Positions 52,582 to 62,700 of a stretch of DNA of 64,000 bases are shown here, one piece after another. The notes beneath the pieces were generated by a model. That model was given only the letters and a program-made list of their open reading frames with translations. It was not told the DNA's origin and did not search any database. Every line of letters starts with the position of its first letter. The first letter of the stretch is position 1. Source of the stretch: Phyllobacterium sp. YR531. GTDB lineage: Bacteria > Pseudomonadota > Alphaproteobacteria > Rhizobiales > Rhizobiaceae. A program made the position numbers and the translations under genes. Location of the stretch: positions 62,001-126,000 of the forward strand of contig NZ_AKIZ01000003.1 in assembly GCF_000282595.1 (NCBI RefSeq), written 5' to 3'.

Positions 52582-53523
52582 ATGCTTCGTTATATTATCC
52601 AACGCTTTATCGGCATGATCATCGTGATGTTTCTGGTGGTGACGATTGTATTTGTCATCGTCCGTGTCACGCCGGGTGATCCTGCTGCTGTAATGCTCGG
52701 CCCCGAAGCAACCGCCGCCGATGTCGCTGCTCTACGGCAACAACTGGGACTCGATCAATCGATCCCGCTGCAATATCTCTATTTTATCGGTAACCTGCTT
52801 AAGGGAGACCTTGGGCAATCGATTTTTCTCAATCAGCCGGTGTTGCAAGCGCTTGCTCAGCGTGCAGAGCCCACGTTCTTCCTGACGATTTTCTCGCTGC
52901 TCATTGCCAGCGTCATCGCCATACCCATTGGGATTTATGCAGCCTATCGTCGTGGCTCGGTTTTCGATCAGGCCGCAACTGCTCTTGCCATGCTTGCCGC
53001 AAGCATTCCCAGCTTCTGGCTGGGTCTCATATTGATGCAAATTTTTGCAGTGCGCTTCGGGCTTTTTCCGGTTTCCGGTTATGGCGGCCCCGGAACATCG
53101 CTTGTAGAGCGGCTTGGATATCTTGTCCTGCCTGCCTTTGCGTTGGGTATTGTGTCTTCTGCCTTGATCATGCGATTTACAAGAGCGTCCATGCTGGATG
53201 TGCTTGGCGATGATTACATTCGAACCGCACGTGCCAAGGGCGTTAATGAGCGGCGAGTGGTTCTGAGGCATGCTTTCAAAAATGCGCTCATTCCAATCCT
53301 CACTGTTATAGGCTTGACTGCAGCCGTGCTTATTTCCGGAGCTGTTGTCACGGAAACAGTTTTCGGCCTACCGGGCGTCGGTAGCCTTGTTGTGTCAGCC
53401 GTACTTCGTCGCGATTACCCAGTTATTCAAGGCGCGCTTCTGATCATCGCGGCACTCTACGTGCTCATCAATTTCGCCATAGACATGCTCTATCTGGTTG
53501 TGGATCCGAGGGTACGCTACTGA
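52582..53523 (+). CDS. Peptide-type ABC transporter permease (DppB-like)
   Basis: A 313-residue membrane protein. It starts MLRYIIQRFIGMIIVMFLVV, has the family motif GDPAAVMLGPEATAADVAALRQQLGLD in the first periplasmic loop, and the coupling loop DYIRTARAKGVNERRVVLRHAFKNAL. About six hydrophobic segments. Its TGA stop overlaps the ATG of the second permease by one base. Confidence 0.92.
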   Translation: MLRYIIQRFIGMIIVMFLVVTIVFVIVRVTPGDPAAVMLGPEATAADVAALRQQLGLDQSIPLQYLYFIGNLLKGDLGQSIFLNQPVLQALAQRAEPTFFLTIFSLLIASVIAIPIGIYAAYRRGSVFDQAATALAMLAASIPSFWLGLILMQIFAVRFGLFPVSGYGGPGTSLVERLGYLVLPAFALGIVSSALIMRFTRASMLDVLGDDYIRTARAKGVNERRVVLRHAFKNALIPILTVIGLTAAVLISGAVVTETVFGLPGVGSLVVSAVLRRDYPVIQGALLIIAALYVLINFAIDMLYLVVDPRVRY

Positions 53524-54392
53524 TGACTGAGATCGTATCAAACGTGGCACCGAGCGAGCGCTCCAAGTTCTTCCGGATCCTGATCAGGCGCAAGACCGTG
53601 CTTTTCGGTCTGATTGTTCTGGCAATCTTTCTGGCGCTGGCAATTTTCGCGCCTTTGATCACGCCCTATGCGCCTAACAAGCTTTCAATCGTCAACAGGT
53701 TAAAGCCACCTGACGCGCGATGGTTCTTCGGCACCGACGAGTTCGGTCGAGACGTCTTTTCCCGCACGATCTTTTCAGCAAGATTATCTCTCTTGGTCGG
53801 GTTTGCCGTAGTTATCCTAGCGTCGGTGATCGGCGTTACACTTGGCATTCTAGCCGGATTCTTCCAAAGGCTTGATGCGCCGATAACACGGCTTATCGAT
53901 GCCATGATGGCATTCCCTGATATCCTGCTGGCAATTGCTCTTGTAGCAGCGCTTGGCCCATCACTAACTACGGTGATAGTTGCGCTAAGCATCGTTTATG
54001 CACCGCGATTGGCACGCGTTGTCCGTGCGTCGACATTGGTAATTCGTGAACTGCCATATGTGGAAGCGGCCACGTCTCTGGGTATCTCCAAATGGCATAT
54101 TATGAGCCGTCATATTCTGCGTAACCTGCTGTCGCCCATTCTTGTTCAGGGAACATTCCTTTTTGCCAACGCCATGCTGGCTGAAGCGGGGTTGTCCTTC
54201 CTTGGTCTTGGCGTAAGTCCCGAAGTTCCCACTTGGGGGACAATGATCGCATCAGGTCGCCAGTACATCGGTACCGCCGACTGGATGACCCTGTTTCCCG
54301 GCATAGCAATCGTGCTCGCCGTTCTCTCCCTGCAAATGGTCGGCGACGGATTCCGCGACCTTCTAGACCCCCGCCTCAGAAAGGACCTCTGA
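53523..54392 (+). CDS. Peptide-type ABC transporter permease (DppC-like)
   Basis: A 289-residue membrane protein with the DppC opening (RRKTVLFGLIVLAIFLALAIFAPLITPY), the marker FGTDEFGRDVFSRTIFSARLSL and the coupling loop YVEAATSLGISKWHIMSRHILRN. It pairs with the DppB-like permease. The amidohydrolase gene begins two bases after its stop, indicating tight coupling of import and hydrolysis. Confidence 0.92.
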   Translation: MTEIVSNVAPSERSKFFRILIRRKTVLFGLIVLAIFLALAIFAPLITPYAPNKLSIVNRLKPPDARWFFGTDEFGRDVFSRTIFSARLSLLVGFAVVILASVIGVTLGILAGFFQRLDAPITRLIDAMMAFPDILLAIALVAALGPSLTTVIVALSIVYAPRLARVVRASTLVIRELPYVEAATSLGISKWHIMSRHILRNLLSPILVQGTFLFANAMLAEAGLSFLGLGVSPEVPTWGTMIASGRQYIGTADWMTLFPGIAIVLAVLSLQMVGDGFRDLLDPRLRKDL

Positions 54393-54394
54393 TC

Positions 54395-55624
54395 ATGCCT
54401 GCCACTTCCGCAACCGCTGCTTCTTCTCCCAAGGAAGGGCGCTTGCTGCTGACGAACGTAAATCCGGTAGCATTCGGCCCTAATACTCCATCTGCGAAAA
54501 TCGACATTCTGATTGATGCCAGCGGCAACATCGCTGCATTCGGTCCATCACTGAACGTTGCTGGTGATGTCCAGCGTGTAGATGCGAATGGTTCATGGAT
54601 TTCTCCGGGCTGGGTCGATCTGCATGCTCATATCTGGCATGGTGGCACGGACATTTCGGTTCGCCCGCAAGTGTGTGGCGTTGAGCGTGGCGTTACCACC
54701 ATCGTCGATGCCGGTTCTGCGGGTGAGGCCAACTTCCACGGTTTTCGCGAGTATATCATTGATCCCGCGAAAGAACGCATTAAGGCATTTCTCAATCTTG
54801 GCTCTATCGGCCTGGTAGCTTGCAACCGCGTTAGTGAGCTGAGCGATATTCGCTCCATTGATATCGACCGGACTGTCGCCTGCGTGAATGAAAACCGCGA
54901 CCACATTGTGGGGCTAAAAGTCCGGGCAAGCCATGTCATCACTGGCTCTTGGGGTGTTACGCCAGTAAAACTCGGCAAAAAGATTGCCAAGATTCTCAAA
55001 ATACCAATGATGGTACATGTCGGTGAGCCTCCAGCACTATATGAAGAAGTGTTGGAGATTCTAGGGCCCGGCGATATCATAACCCATTGCTTCAATGGGA
55101 AGGTTGGTAGCAGCATCATCGAAGATGATGACCTGTTTGAGCTGGCTGAACGCTGTGCAGGAGAGGGTATACGCCTCGACATCGGGCATGGCGGCGCTTC
55201 GTTCTCTTTCCGCGTTGCCGAGGTCGCCATCCAGCGGGGGCTTCTGCCCTTTTCCATATCGACCGATATTCACTTGCGCAGCCTGAATTTTTCGGTGTGG
55301 GATCTCGGTACGACCATGTCGAAATTGTTGAGCGTGGGCATGCCATTCGACAAGGTGGTTGAGGCTGTTACTCTTTCGCCTGCATCAGCCATCGGCTTGC
55401 CAACTGAAAATCTGCTCTCTGTAGGCAAACGCGCCGACTTCACAATATTTGATCTTGCTGATTCAGACCTCAAAGTCATCGATTCGATGGGATATGAGGC
55501 CAAACTCACCAAACTGTTTGAACCACGAATGGTAGTTCTTGGCACCGAGACGATTGCCGCGAGCCGCTATCAACCCGCAGTACCGGAAACATCCGGCGCT
55601 ATCGCACCTTATTCATATCGTTAG
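54395..55624 (+). CDS. Amidohydrolase-superfamily metalloenzyme (COG3964-like)
   Basis: A 409-residue cytosolic enzyme. Metal ligands of the dihydroorotase-like type are all present: H77 and H79 in VDLHAHIW, the carboxylatable Lys175 in GLKVRAS, H208 in MMVHVGEPP, H231 in ITHCFNG, and Asp291 in STDIHL. It resembles COG3964 enzymes, often misnamed dihydroorotase; as I recall, Agrobacterium, Enterococcus and Ochrobactrum members hydrolyse acetyl-(R)-mandelate and N-acyl-D-amino-acid-type esters/amides. The ATG at 54395 is chosen; upstream sequence overlaps the permease. It probably cleaves the imported compound, whose product goes to the PLP enzyme at 57059. Confidence 0.87.
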   Translation: MPATSATAASSPKEGRLLLTNVNPVAFGPNTPSAKIDILIDASGNIAAFGPSLNVAGDVQRVDANGSWISPGWVDLHAHIWHGGTDISVRPQVCGVERGVTTIVDAGSAGEANFHGFREYIIDPAKERIKAFLNLGSIGLVACNRVSELSDIRSIDIDRTVACVNENRDHIVGLKVRASHVITGSWGVTPVKLGKKIAKILKIPMMVHVGEPPALYEEVLEILGPGDIITHCFNGKVGSSIIEDDDLFELAERCAGEGIRLDIGHGGASFSFRVAEVAIQRGLLPFSISTDIHLRSLNFSVWDLGTTMSKLLSVGMPFDKVVEAVTLSPASAIGLPTENLLSVGKRADFTIFDLADSDLKVIDSMGYEAKLTKLFEPRMVVLGTETIAASRYQPAVPETSGAIAPYSYR

Positions 55625-55633
55625 GATCTCGTC

Positions 55634-56131
55634 TTGAGCCATAACATCAGTACAGCTGCAAAAGCTGAAACGTCGCCCTACGACCGTTTGCGCGCGCTTG
55701 GCATAATATTGCCACCTGCACCAAGCCCCATAGCGAACTTCGTTACCCATATCCAGGAAGGCAATCTGCTTTATCTTTCGGGACAGGGCCCGCGCGAAGA
55801 TGATGGCTTCATGCATACGGGTAAGGTCGGCGGCAATGTGTCTGTTGAAGACGCTTATAAGCACGCACGGCTGACAGCCATCAATCTGCTCGCTGTCATG
55901 CATTCTGCACTGGGTGATCTCAACCGGGTCAAACGGGTCGTGAAACTACTTGGAATGGTGAATGCAACATCGGAATTCGGTGACCATCCACTCGTTATAA
56001 ATGGCTGCTCGGATCTGTTAATCGATGTTTTCGGTGAAGCAGGCAATCACGCGCGTTCAGCCGTCGGCTTCGGATCACTTCCCGGCAACATCACCGTAGA
56101 GATCGAGGCGATTATCGCCTTGAAAGACTAG
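55634..56131 (+). CDS. RidA-family (YjgF/Rid) protein
   Basis: A 165-residue protein, longer than the 128 of RidA owing to an N-terminal lead of about 30 residues. NLLYLSGQGP, ALGDLNRVKRVVKLLGMVN and HARSAVGFGSLPGNITVEIEAI keep the fold and the Arg and Glu that RidA uses to hydrolyse reactive enamines/imines to ketoacids and ammonia. The start is TTG at 55634 (AGGA eight bases before), nine bases after the amidohydrolase stop. Its place in the cluster suggests clearing an imine produced by the PLP enzyme. Confidence 0.85.
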   Translation: MSHNISTAAKAETSPYDRLRALGIILPPAPSPIANFVTHIQEGNLLYLSGQGPREDDGFMHTGKVGGNVSVEDAYKHARLTAINLLAVMHSALGDLNRVKRVVKLLGMVNATSEFGDHPLVINGCSDLLIDVFGEAGNHARSAVGFGSLPGNITVEIEAIIALKD

Positions 56132-56134
56132 GAA

Positions 56135-56959
56135 TCAAGAATGGCTGCGCCAACCCATAATCGTTTCGATTCTTTCCGCCGATGCTTGGACCTCGGTGGT
56201 GTAACGATCGGGGTTTCCTGCAATCTTCTGCTCGGCAAGGACGATGGAAATCGTAGCAATACAGGCACCTTTGTCATCGCAGATCGGCGATGCAATACAA
56301 GCTACCGCATAATCAGACTCGCCCGCTTGAATCGAGATGCGCGCTTTCAGCGCTTCGCCTGCAGCCACCGAAAGAGCGCCCGGATCAACCACGGCACGCC
56401 CAGTTGGAGAAGACTTTGCACAATGCTCAAACAGGTCCAATCGCTCCTTTTCAGGAAGGTGCCCGACCAGCAACCGGCCAGATGCAGTCCAATTGAGGGG
56501 CACTCGCGTACCGACCCGAGAGGTGACCTGGAAATGTCCGGGGCCATCAGCCATCGCCAGTACCATCATGTGATCGCCATCGCGGCCGCATACCTGGACT
56601 GTCTCGCCCGATACACGGCTCAAACTATGCATCTCGTGATTTGCCACATTGAGAAAATCCAGCGAACGAGCATAGGCAAGACCGTAATGGTAAAGGCGGG
56701 CTCCAAGCCAGACGGTACTGTCGCTGTTGCGGGACAGCATGTTCTTTTCAACCAGATCATCAATGATCACATAAACGGTCGAAAGTGGCGCACCGATCGC
56801 CTTGGCAATTGCGTAAATTCCGGCAGGAGAACCCGTTTCGTAGAGATAATCGAGCACCTGCAGAGCGCGATCCATGCCACTTACGCGAGAGCGTTTGGGC
56901 CCGGAGCCAGCCTTCTCATGACCGCCAGGTGCATCGATGTCTGATATTTTGGCGTTCAA
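56135..56959 (-). CDS. IclR-family transcriptional regulator
   Basis: A 274-residue regulator. After a 25-residue basic lead come the winged helix (MDRALQVLDYLYETGSPAGIYAIAKAIGAPLSTVYVIIDDLVEKNML) and the IclR effector domain (ETVQVCGRDGDHMMVLAMADGPG, GTRVPLNWTASGRLLVGHLP and YAVACIASPICDDKGACIATISI). It lies inside the cluster, convergent with the RidA gene (3 bases between stops) and divergent from the PLP gene, which makes it the likely regulator of both operons. Confidence 0.88.
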   Translation of the reverse strand: MNAKISDIDAPGGHEKAGSGPKRSRVSGMDRALQVLDYLYETGSPAGIYAIAKAIGAPLSTVYVIIDDLVEKNMLSRNSDSTVWLGARLYHYGLAYARSLDFLNVANHEMHSLSRVSGETVQVCGRDGDHMMVLAMADGPGHFQVTSRVGTRVPLNWTASGRLLVGHLPEKERLDLFEHCAKSSPTGRAVVDPGALSVAAGEALKARISIQAGESDYAVACIASPICDDKGACIATISIVLAEQKIAGNPDRYTTEVQASAERIETIMGWRSHS

Positions 56960-57058
56960 GTCGTGGCTCCTACTGAATCGGCATCATCTGCTGAGGTCTT
57001 TATTACATTATAACGGCATACATGCCAAGCAAATGGAATGCACTGCAAGGAGAATAAC
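56960..57058. promoter_or_regulatory. Divergent iclR / PLP-enzyme control region
   Basis: 99 bases with a perfect 12-base palindrome GGCATACATGCC (57015-57026) next to a TATAAC box (57010-57014 area). AAGGAG serves the ATG at 57059. Candidate IclR site; it does not resemble the TTATTCTA repeat at the importer promoter. Confidence 0.45.
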
Positions 57059-58252
57059 ATGACTGATATTCGCGCGTCGCGAGGATTGCGACCGGTGATC
57101 AACGTTTCAGGGACAATGACTGCACTTGGTGCATCGATCGTTGTTCGCGAAGCGGTGGCTGCCATGACTGCCATACTGCCGGAATTTGTTGAAATCAACG
57201 ATCTGCACAAAATTGCCAGCCCCGTTATTGCGCGCTTAACCGGAGGGGAGGCGGGCTTCATAACCGCTTCTTGCTCAGCAGGAATTACACTCGCAGTTGC
57301 GGCAGCGATGACTGGAAACGACTTGGCTGCCATTGAACGCCTGCCTGACGCTACAGGTCTCAAGAACGAGGTCATCATTCAAACCGGTCACGTTGTCAGC
57401 TATGGAGCACCTGTTGATCAGGGCATTCGCATGGCTGGCGCAAAGGCTATTCTGATTGGCCAAGCGACCTCTTGCTACCCTTACCATCTGGACGGCGCAA
57501 TTAATGAACACACCGCAGCAGCAGTATTTGTCGTTTCGCATCACACTGTACAATATGGCCTGATTGCATTGAAGCAGTTCGCGGAAGTCTGCCACGCACG
57601 TGGAGTTCCGGTCATTGTTGATGCTGCCTCCGAGTATGATCTCAAAATATTCCTGGAGCAGGGGGCAGACATCGCGCTCTATTCCTCGCACAAATTCCTT
57701 GGCGGCCCAACCGGTGGCATTGTTGCCGGTAAAAAGCAGCTCGTGCGCGATGCCTTCCTGCAAAATCGTGGCATCGGTCGCGGCATGAAAATCGGGAAGG
57801 AAAGTATTCTCGGTACAATTGCAGCGCTTGAGGCTTGGGAAAAGCGAGACCATGCAGCTATTCGTGAGCGGGAAACTGGCTATCTCAACCTATGGAAACA
57901 AACACTGACCGGAAAGCCCGGCGTGACCGCGCAGATTGAGGCTGACCCTACGCATAATCCTCTCGATAGGCTCCGTGTAACGATCAATCCACAGGAAACC
58001 CATATCACCGCTTGGGATTTCGCAGATGCACTTGCAGGAGGATCGCGCCCTGTAATCGTTCGTGATCACGAAGCCGAGCATGGGTATTTTTATCTGGACC
58101 CATGCAATCTGCACCCGGGCGAAGAGGCCATTGTCGCAAGTCGCCTTGAAGAAGAACTGAACAAGGCCCGCGCTTCCAATGCAATCATCGCATCTCCTTA
58201 CGAGGAACGTTATCAGGCCCGTATTGATGCGTTGATGCGTTGGCCCGATTGA
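57059..58252 (+). CDS. SelA/DgaE-like PLP-dependent enzyme
   Basis: A 397-residue fold-type I PLP enzyme of the SelA-like group that includes D-glucosaminate-6-phosphate ammonia-lyase (DgaE). [20 protein letters not shown] is the typical N-terminus; [12 protein letters not shown] carries the Asp that binds the PLP nitrogen (D188), and [19 protein letters not shown] the Schiff-base Lys (K212). [20 protein letters not shown] follows as in the family. Known relatives eliminate ammonia or other groups from D-amino acids. In this cluster it may act on an amino acid freed by the amidohydrolase. ATG 57059 with AAGGAG. Confidence 0.85.
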   Translation: MTDIRASRGLRPVINVSGTMTALGASIVVREAVAAMTAILPEFVEINDLHKIASPVIARLTGGEAGFITASCSAGITLAVAAAMTGNDLAAIERLPDATGLKNEVIIQTGHVVSYGAPVDQGIRMAGAKAILIGQATSCYPYHLDGAINEHTAAAVFVVSHHTVQYGLIALKQFAEVCHARGVPVIVDAASEYDLKIFLEQGADIALYSSHKFLGGPTGGIVAGKKQLVRDAFLQNRGIGRGMKIGKESILGTIAALEAWEKRDHAAIRERETGYLNLWKQTLTGKPGVTAQIEADPTHNPLDRLRVTINPQETHITAWDFADALAGGSRPVIVRDHEAEHGYFYLDPCNLHPGEEAIVASRLEEELNKARASNAIIASPYEERYQARIDALMRWPD

Positions 58253-58282
58253 TCAACTAACTCTGCCTGAAAGGATCGACTC

Positions 58283-60100
58283 ATGGAAAGAACCACTCCT
58301 CCCGTTTTGTCGGTTTCAAACCTGACGACGTCCTTTCTGGCTGATGGTAAATGGCGGCCCGTAGTCCGCAATGTTTCATTCGATGTTGCGCCTGGAGAGA
58401 CAGTGGCAATAGTCGGCGAATCCGGTTCCGGCAAAAGTGTAACCTCATTATCGATCATGCGGCTTCTTCAGAGGGATAAAAGCCGTATTGAAGGCAAGAT
58501 ATTGCTGGATGGCAAGGATATCCTCAGCTTGCCCGAAAATCAGATGCGCTCAGTGCGCGGCAACGATGTTGCAATGATTTTTCAGGAGCCCATGACGAGT
58601 CTCAACCCGCTGTTTACGATAGGCCAGCAGATTGGCGAGGCTCTGCATTGCCATCACGATATATCACGCGCCGATGCGCGGGCAGAAACAATAAGACTGC
58701 TGGAAAAAGTTCGCATTCCAGCCGCCAAATCGCGCTTTGACGACTATCCTCATCGTTTTTCAGGGGGTATGCGCCAACGTGTGATGATTGCCATGGCGCT
58801 CGCCAGCAAGCCCAAACTTCTCATTGCTGATGAGCCAACGACTGCCTTGGACGTTACGATTCAGGGGCAGATTCTGGACCTTATCAAACTGCTGCAAGAC
58901 GAAGAAGGCACATCGGTTCTTTTCATTACCCACGACATGGGCGTCGTGGCGGAAATCGCAGACCGGACGGTTGTCATGTATAATGGCGAAGCGGTCGAAA
59001 CTGGTCCGACAGAAGACATTTTTGCCAAACCCAAGCACCCCTATACGCGCTCACTGCTGTCGGCCGTACCAATTCTTGGCTCTATGAAGGGGCGTGATCG
59101 CCCATTGCGCTTTCCAGTTGTTGATCGGAATACAGGCACGTCGGACATCCCGGTTGAAGCAGCCGATACAGTTCAAAGCGAAAAACCGCCATTGCTGGAA
59201 GTACGCAATCTTACAACACGGTTCAATATTCACTCCGGCATGTTTGGTCAGTTGGAGGGAAGAGTGCATGCTGTCGAGAACCTGTCTTTCAGTCTCCAAC
59301 CCGGCGAAACATTGTCTTTGGTTGGTGAGTCTGGCTGCGGCAAGTCGACCACCGGCCGGTCCATCATGCGGCTCGTACAACCTCAAGCAGGAGAAGTTCT
59401 GCTGAATGGCCAAGATGTCCTTACTATGGATCCAAAGCAGCTGCGTGACATGAGACGGAATATGCAGATGATCTTTCAGGATCCCTTCGCAAGTCTCAAT
59501 CCGCGCATGACCGTCGGTTCGGCAATCGCCGAACCATATCTCGAACACAAACTTGGAACGCGCACGCAAGCCAAGGATCGAGTAGCCGATCTTTTGGAGC
59601 GCGTCGGTCTGAGCGCAGACATGGCGTCACGGTATCCGCATGAATTTTCCGGTGGCCAGCGGCAACGTGTCTGCATTGCCCGCGCGCTCGCACTTGACCC
59701 GAAGATCATCGTTGCGGATGAATCTGTCTCTGCCCTGGACGTATCGATTAAAGCGCAGGTAATCAACTTGCTGCTTGATCTGCAGGCAAGCCTAAATCTT
59801 GCCTATCTGTTCATCTCGCATGACATCGCCGTAGTCGAGAGAGTGAGCCATCGCATAGCGGTCATGTATCTTGGCGAGATCGTCGAGATTGGTCCCCGTA
59901 GTGCGATATTCGAGAACCCGCAGCACCCATACACCCAAAAACTTATTGCCGCTGTTCCGGTACCAGACCCGGCCCGGCGCGGTATCAAGCGAATTGTATC
60001 CAATGACGAGATCAAAAGCCCAGTTCGGACACCCGGCTTTATTGTGCCCGCAAGGCAATATACAGAAATTTCTGCTGGCCATTTAGTTCAGGTTGCATAA
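58283..60100 (+). CDS. Peptide-type ABC transporter ATP-binding protein, two domains fused (DppD-DppF)
   Basis: A 605-residue protein in which the usual DppD and DppF ATPases are joined. First half: Walker A GESGSGKS, signature [15 protein letters not shown], Walker [15 protein letters not shown]. Second half: [24 protein letters not shown], and [14 protein letters not shown] (ADES in place of ADEP). Each half has the Dpp-type tail that contains the P-H-PYT motif ([18 protein letters not shown]). It completes the importer with the products of 50977-54392, though it sits after the PLP gene. Confidence 0.93.
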   Translation: MERTTPPVLSVSNLTTSFLADGKWRPVVRNVSFDVAPGETVAIVGESGSGKSVTSLSIMRLLQRDKSRIEGKILLDGKDILSLPENQMRSVRGNDVAMIFQEPMTSLNPLFTIGQQIGEALHCHHDISRADARAETIRLLEKVRIPAAKSRFDDYPHRFSGGMRQRVMIAMALASKPKLLIADEPTTALDVTIQGQILDLIKLLQDEEGTSVLFITHDMGVVAEIADRTVVMYNGEAVETGPTEDIFAKPKHPYTRSLLSAVPILGSMKGRDRPLRFPVVDRNTGTSDIPVEAADTVQSEKPPLLEVRNLTTRFNIHSGMFGQLEGRVHAVENLSFSLQPGETLSLVGESGCGKSTTGRSIMRLVQPQAGEVLLNGQDVLTMDPKQLRDMRRNMQMIFQDPFASLNPRMTVGSAIAEPYLEHKLGTRTQAKDRVADLLERVGLSADMASRYPHEFSGGQRQRVCIARALALDPKIIVADESVSALDVSIKAQVINLLLDLQASLNLAYLFISHDIAVVERVSHRIAVMYLGEIVEIGPRSAIFENPQHPYTQKLIAAVPVPDPARRGIKRIVSNDEIKSPVRTPGFIVPARQYTEISAGHLVQVA

Positions 60101-60270
60101 CTCAATTCGGCAAATTACCGGGCATATGAGCATTTTATAAGAATTATTGCTGACAGGTGGAAGAAACCATTCCCTTTCGTGCGGTTTTTGCCGCCTTTCA
60201 CTGGGGGGCTTGAGACATTTGTCTGATCGTGAGAAGACACTGGCAACATCAGGCCAGAGCAGGATCCGTC
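60101..60270. other. Intergenic region upstream of kbl
   Basis: 170 bases between the ABC ATPase and kbl. A short AGACATTTGTCT palindrome (about 60211-60222) lies near the kbl start, and a T-rich stretch with GGTTTTTGCCGCC precedes it. No riboswitch-like structure or gene seen. Confidence 0.35.
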
Positions 60271-61464
60271 ATGACCAAACCATTTATCGATCATCTTGTC
60301 GCCGAACTCGACGGACTTAAAAAGTCCGGTCTCTATAAATCTGAACGCGTTATCACATCGAAGCAGGCAGGCCAGATTGAAGTGGCTTCCGGCGCAAAGG
60401 TACTCAATTTCTGCGCGAACAATTACCTTGGCCTCGCCAACAATGAGGAGCTAGCAGAAGCCGCAAAAGCGGCATTGGACCGCTATGGCTATGGCATGGC
60501 CTCCGTACGGTTCATCTGTGGCACGCAAGAAGAACACAAGCAACTTGAGGCACGTATCTCCAGCTTTCTCGGCTTGGAAGACACCATTCTTTATTCAAGT
60601 TGTTTCGATGCCAATGGCGGCCTGTTCGAAACATTACTGGGTGAAGATGATGCCATCATCTCCGATGCGCTCAATCACGCCTCTATCATAGACGGTGTCC
60701 GACTGTCGAAAGCCAAACGCTTCCGCTACGCCAATAACGATATGGCTGCACTTGAAGAAGAATTGAAGAAGGCGGAAGGCAGCCGCTTCAAATTGATTGC
60801 CACGGATGGTGTGTTCTCGATGGATGGCATCATTGCAAACCTGCAAGGCGTCTGCGACCTTGCCGAAAAATACAACGCAATGGTTATGGTTGATGATAGT
60901 CATGCCGTTGGCTTTGTTGGTAAAAATGGCCGCGGTTCGGCAGAACATTGTGGTGTCGAGGGCCGGGTTGATATTATCACCGGCACGCTTGGCAAGGCCC
61001 TTGGTGGCGCATCAGGCGGCTACACTTCCGGCAAGGCAGAAGTTATAGACTGGTTACGCCAACGCTCACGCCCTTACCTGTTTTCGAATACACTCGCACC
61101 TGTCATCGCGGCGGCATCGTTAAAGGTTTTCGACCTTATCGAACAAGGCGACGAGCTTCGTGACCGTCTTACTGCCAACGCAGCACATTTCCGTCGCGAC
61201 ATGACAAAGCTGGGTTTCACACTGGCCGGCGCAGATCATGCCATCATTCCGGTAATGCTCGGTGAAGCAACACTGGCTCAGGAAATGGCCTCCCGTATGC
61301 TTGAAAAAGGCGTATATGTTGTCGGCTTTGCATTCCCCGTTGTGCCAAAAGGCCAAGCACGGATACGCACCCAAATGTCTGCAGCGCACACAACAGAAGA
61401 CGTCAGCCGTGTCATCGAAGTCTTTGCCGAAGTCGGGCGCGAACTCGGTATCATTGGAGCGTAA
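60271..61464 (+). CDS. kbl: Glycine C-acetyltransferase (2-amino-3-ketobutyrate CoA ligase)
   Basis: A 397-residue PLP enzyme of the alpha-oxoamine synthase family that splits 2-amino-3-ketobutyrate with CoA into glycine and acetyl-CoA. [55 protein letters not shown] and the PLP Lys in [17 protein letters not shown] are diagnostic. I use the ATG at 60271 (AGCAGGA upstream); the frame runs further to 60229 without a better start. Followed after five bases by tdh. Confidence 0.95.
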   Translation: MTKPFIDHLVAELDGLKKSGLYKSERVITSKQAGQIEVASGAKVLNFCANNYLGLANNEELAEAAKAALDRYGYGMASVRFICGTQEEHKQLEARISSFLGLEDTILYSSCFDANGGLFETLLGEDDAIISDALNHASIIDGVRLSKAKRFRYANNDMAALEEELKKAEGSRFKLIATDGVFSMDGIIANLQGVCDLAEKYNAMVMVDDSHAVGFVGKNGRGSAEHCGVEGRVDIITGTLGKALGGASGGYTSGKAEVIDWLRQRSRPYLFSNTLAPVIAAASLKVFDLIEQGDELRDRLTANAAHFRRDMTKLGFTLAGADHAIIPVMLGEATLAQEMASRMLEKGVYVVGFAFPVVPKGQARIRTQMSAAHTTEDVSRVIEVFAEVGRELGIIGA

Positions 61465-61469
61465 CGACC

Positions 61470-62504
61470 ATGTCAAACATGATGAAAGCATTGGTGAAGG
61501 CTAAAGCAGAACCCGGCATCTGGATGGAACGCGTGCCGGTACCTGAACCAGGTCCGAACGATGTTTTGATAAAAGTCAAAAAATCAGCGATTTGCGGCAC
61601 GGACGTCCACATCTACAATTGGGATCAGTGGGCGCAGGCGACGATACCAGTACCCATGGTTGTCGGCCATGAATTCTGCGGAGAGATTGCAGAAATCGGC
61701 TCTGCTGTAACAAAATACAAAGTTGGACAACGCGTCTCGGGCGAAGGCCATATCGTCTGTGGAGTCTGCCGCAACTGTCGCGCCGGACGTGGGCATCTTT
61801 GCCGAAATACACTTGGTGTTGGTGTGCATCGCCCGGGTTCATTTGGTGAGTATGTCTGTATTCCGGAAGATAACGTCGTTCCTATACCCGACGATGTGCC
61901 AGATGAGATTGCTGCCATCTTTGATCCGTTCGGCAATGCGGTTCATACTGCTTTGAGTTTTGATCTTGTCGGTGAAGACGTACTCGTTACCGGCGCTGGT
62001 CCTATCGGCATCATGGGCGCACTCGTTGCAAAGCGTTCGGGCGCACGGAAGGTGGTTATTACTGACATCAATCCATCGCGGTTGGCGCTGGCCAGCGCGC
62101 TCGGCATTGATTATGTCGTTGATGCATCCAAGCAAAACCTAACTGACGTCATGCGCGAAATCGGCATGACGGAAGGGTTTGATGTGGGCCTCGAAATGTC
62201 TGGGGCAGCGCCCGCGTTTCGTGACATGATCGACAAAATGAACAATGGTGGAAAGATCGCCATTCTCGGCATTGCTCCGACTGGGTTTGAAATCGACTGG
62301 AACAAAGTGATCTTCAAGATGCTCAATCTCAAAGGCATCTACGGGCGCGAAATGTTTGAAACATGGTACAAGATGATCGCTTTTGTTCAGGGTGGACTTG
62401 ATCTGAAACCCATTATCACACACCGGCTCCCGATTGATGATTTTCAAGCTGGCTTTGATGCGATGCGTTCAGGCAGTTCCGGAAAAGTCGTGCTCAGCTG
62501 GTAA
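61470..62504 (+). CDS. tdh: L-threonine 3-dehydrogenase
   Basis: A 344-residue zinc-dependent medium-chain dehydrogenase that oxidises threonine to 2-amino-3-ketobutyrate with [19 protein letters not shown] and [10 protein letters not shown] hold catalytic zinc ligands, [15 protein letters not shown] the four structural-zinc Cys, and [17 protein letters not shown] the NAD motif. Acts directly before Kbl in threonine degradation and is cotranscribed with it. Confidence 0.96.
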   Translation: MSNMMKALVKAKAEPGIWMERVPVPEPGPNDVLIKVKKSAICGTDVHIYNWDQWAQATIPVPMVVGHEFCGEIAEIGSAVTKYKVGQRVSGEGHIVCGVCRNCRAGRGHLCRNTLGVGVHRPGSFGEYVCIPEDNVVPIPDDVPDEIAAIFDPFGNAVHTALSFDLVGEDVLVTGAGPIGIMGALVAKRSGARKVVITDINPSRLALASALGIDYVVDASKQNLTDVMREIGMTEGFDVGLEMSGAAPAFRDMIDKMNNGGKIAILGIAPTGFEIDWNKVIFKMLNLKGIYGREMFETWYKMIAFVQGGLDLKPIITHRLPIDDFQAGFDAMRSGSSGKVVLSW

Positions 62505-62664
62505 TGAATGCTTCTCGGTTGACCAATATTAGTTCCATAAGCTGTCTTATGCGATTAGTTCTGCACGGCAGGGTGGGTTAAAGGATGAACTCACGACCGA
62601 ATGGATAGACATGCAGGTGTGTCATATACACCGTGAGTCTTATCAACCTCACCACGTAAGGCAG
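62505..62664. other. Intergenic region after tdh
   Basis: 160 bases between tdh and the terminator. A GTGTGTCATATACACC sequence gives a short GGTGT.../ACACC dyad near 62613-62629. No gene, tRNA or recognisable RNA seen. Confidence 0.3.
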
Positions 62665-62694
62665 AAGCTATCGATTCTGGATAATCGATAGCTT
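62665..62694. terminator. Bidirectional terminator between tdh and the FkbM-type gene
   Basis: AAGCTATCGATT (62665-62676) pairs perfectly with AATCGATAGCTT (62683-62694), with a 6-base loop, in the convergent space. A short TTTG follows on the plus side. It lies only six bases from the FkbM-gene stop. Confidence 0.8.
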
Positions 62695-62700
62695 TGATCA

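Noticed and set aside
56141-56944. 267-residue frame antisense to the IclR gene
   Set aside because: It spans exactly the IclR gene in reverse and has Arg/His/Cys-rich random composition; the IclR protein has clear domain motifs.
60101-60270. Glycine riboswitch upstream of kbl-tdh
   Set aside because: The expected tandem aptamer core and terminator/anti-terminator pairing are not visible in the 170-base gap.
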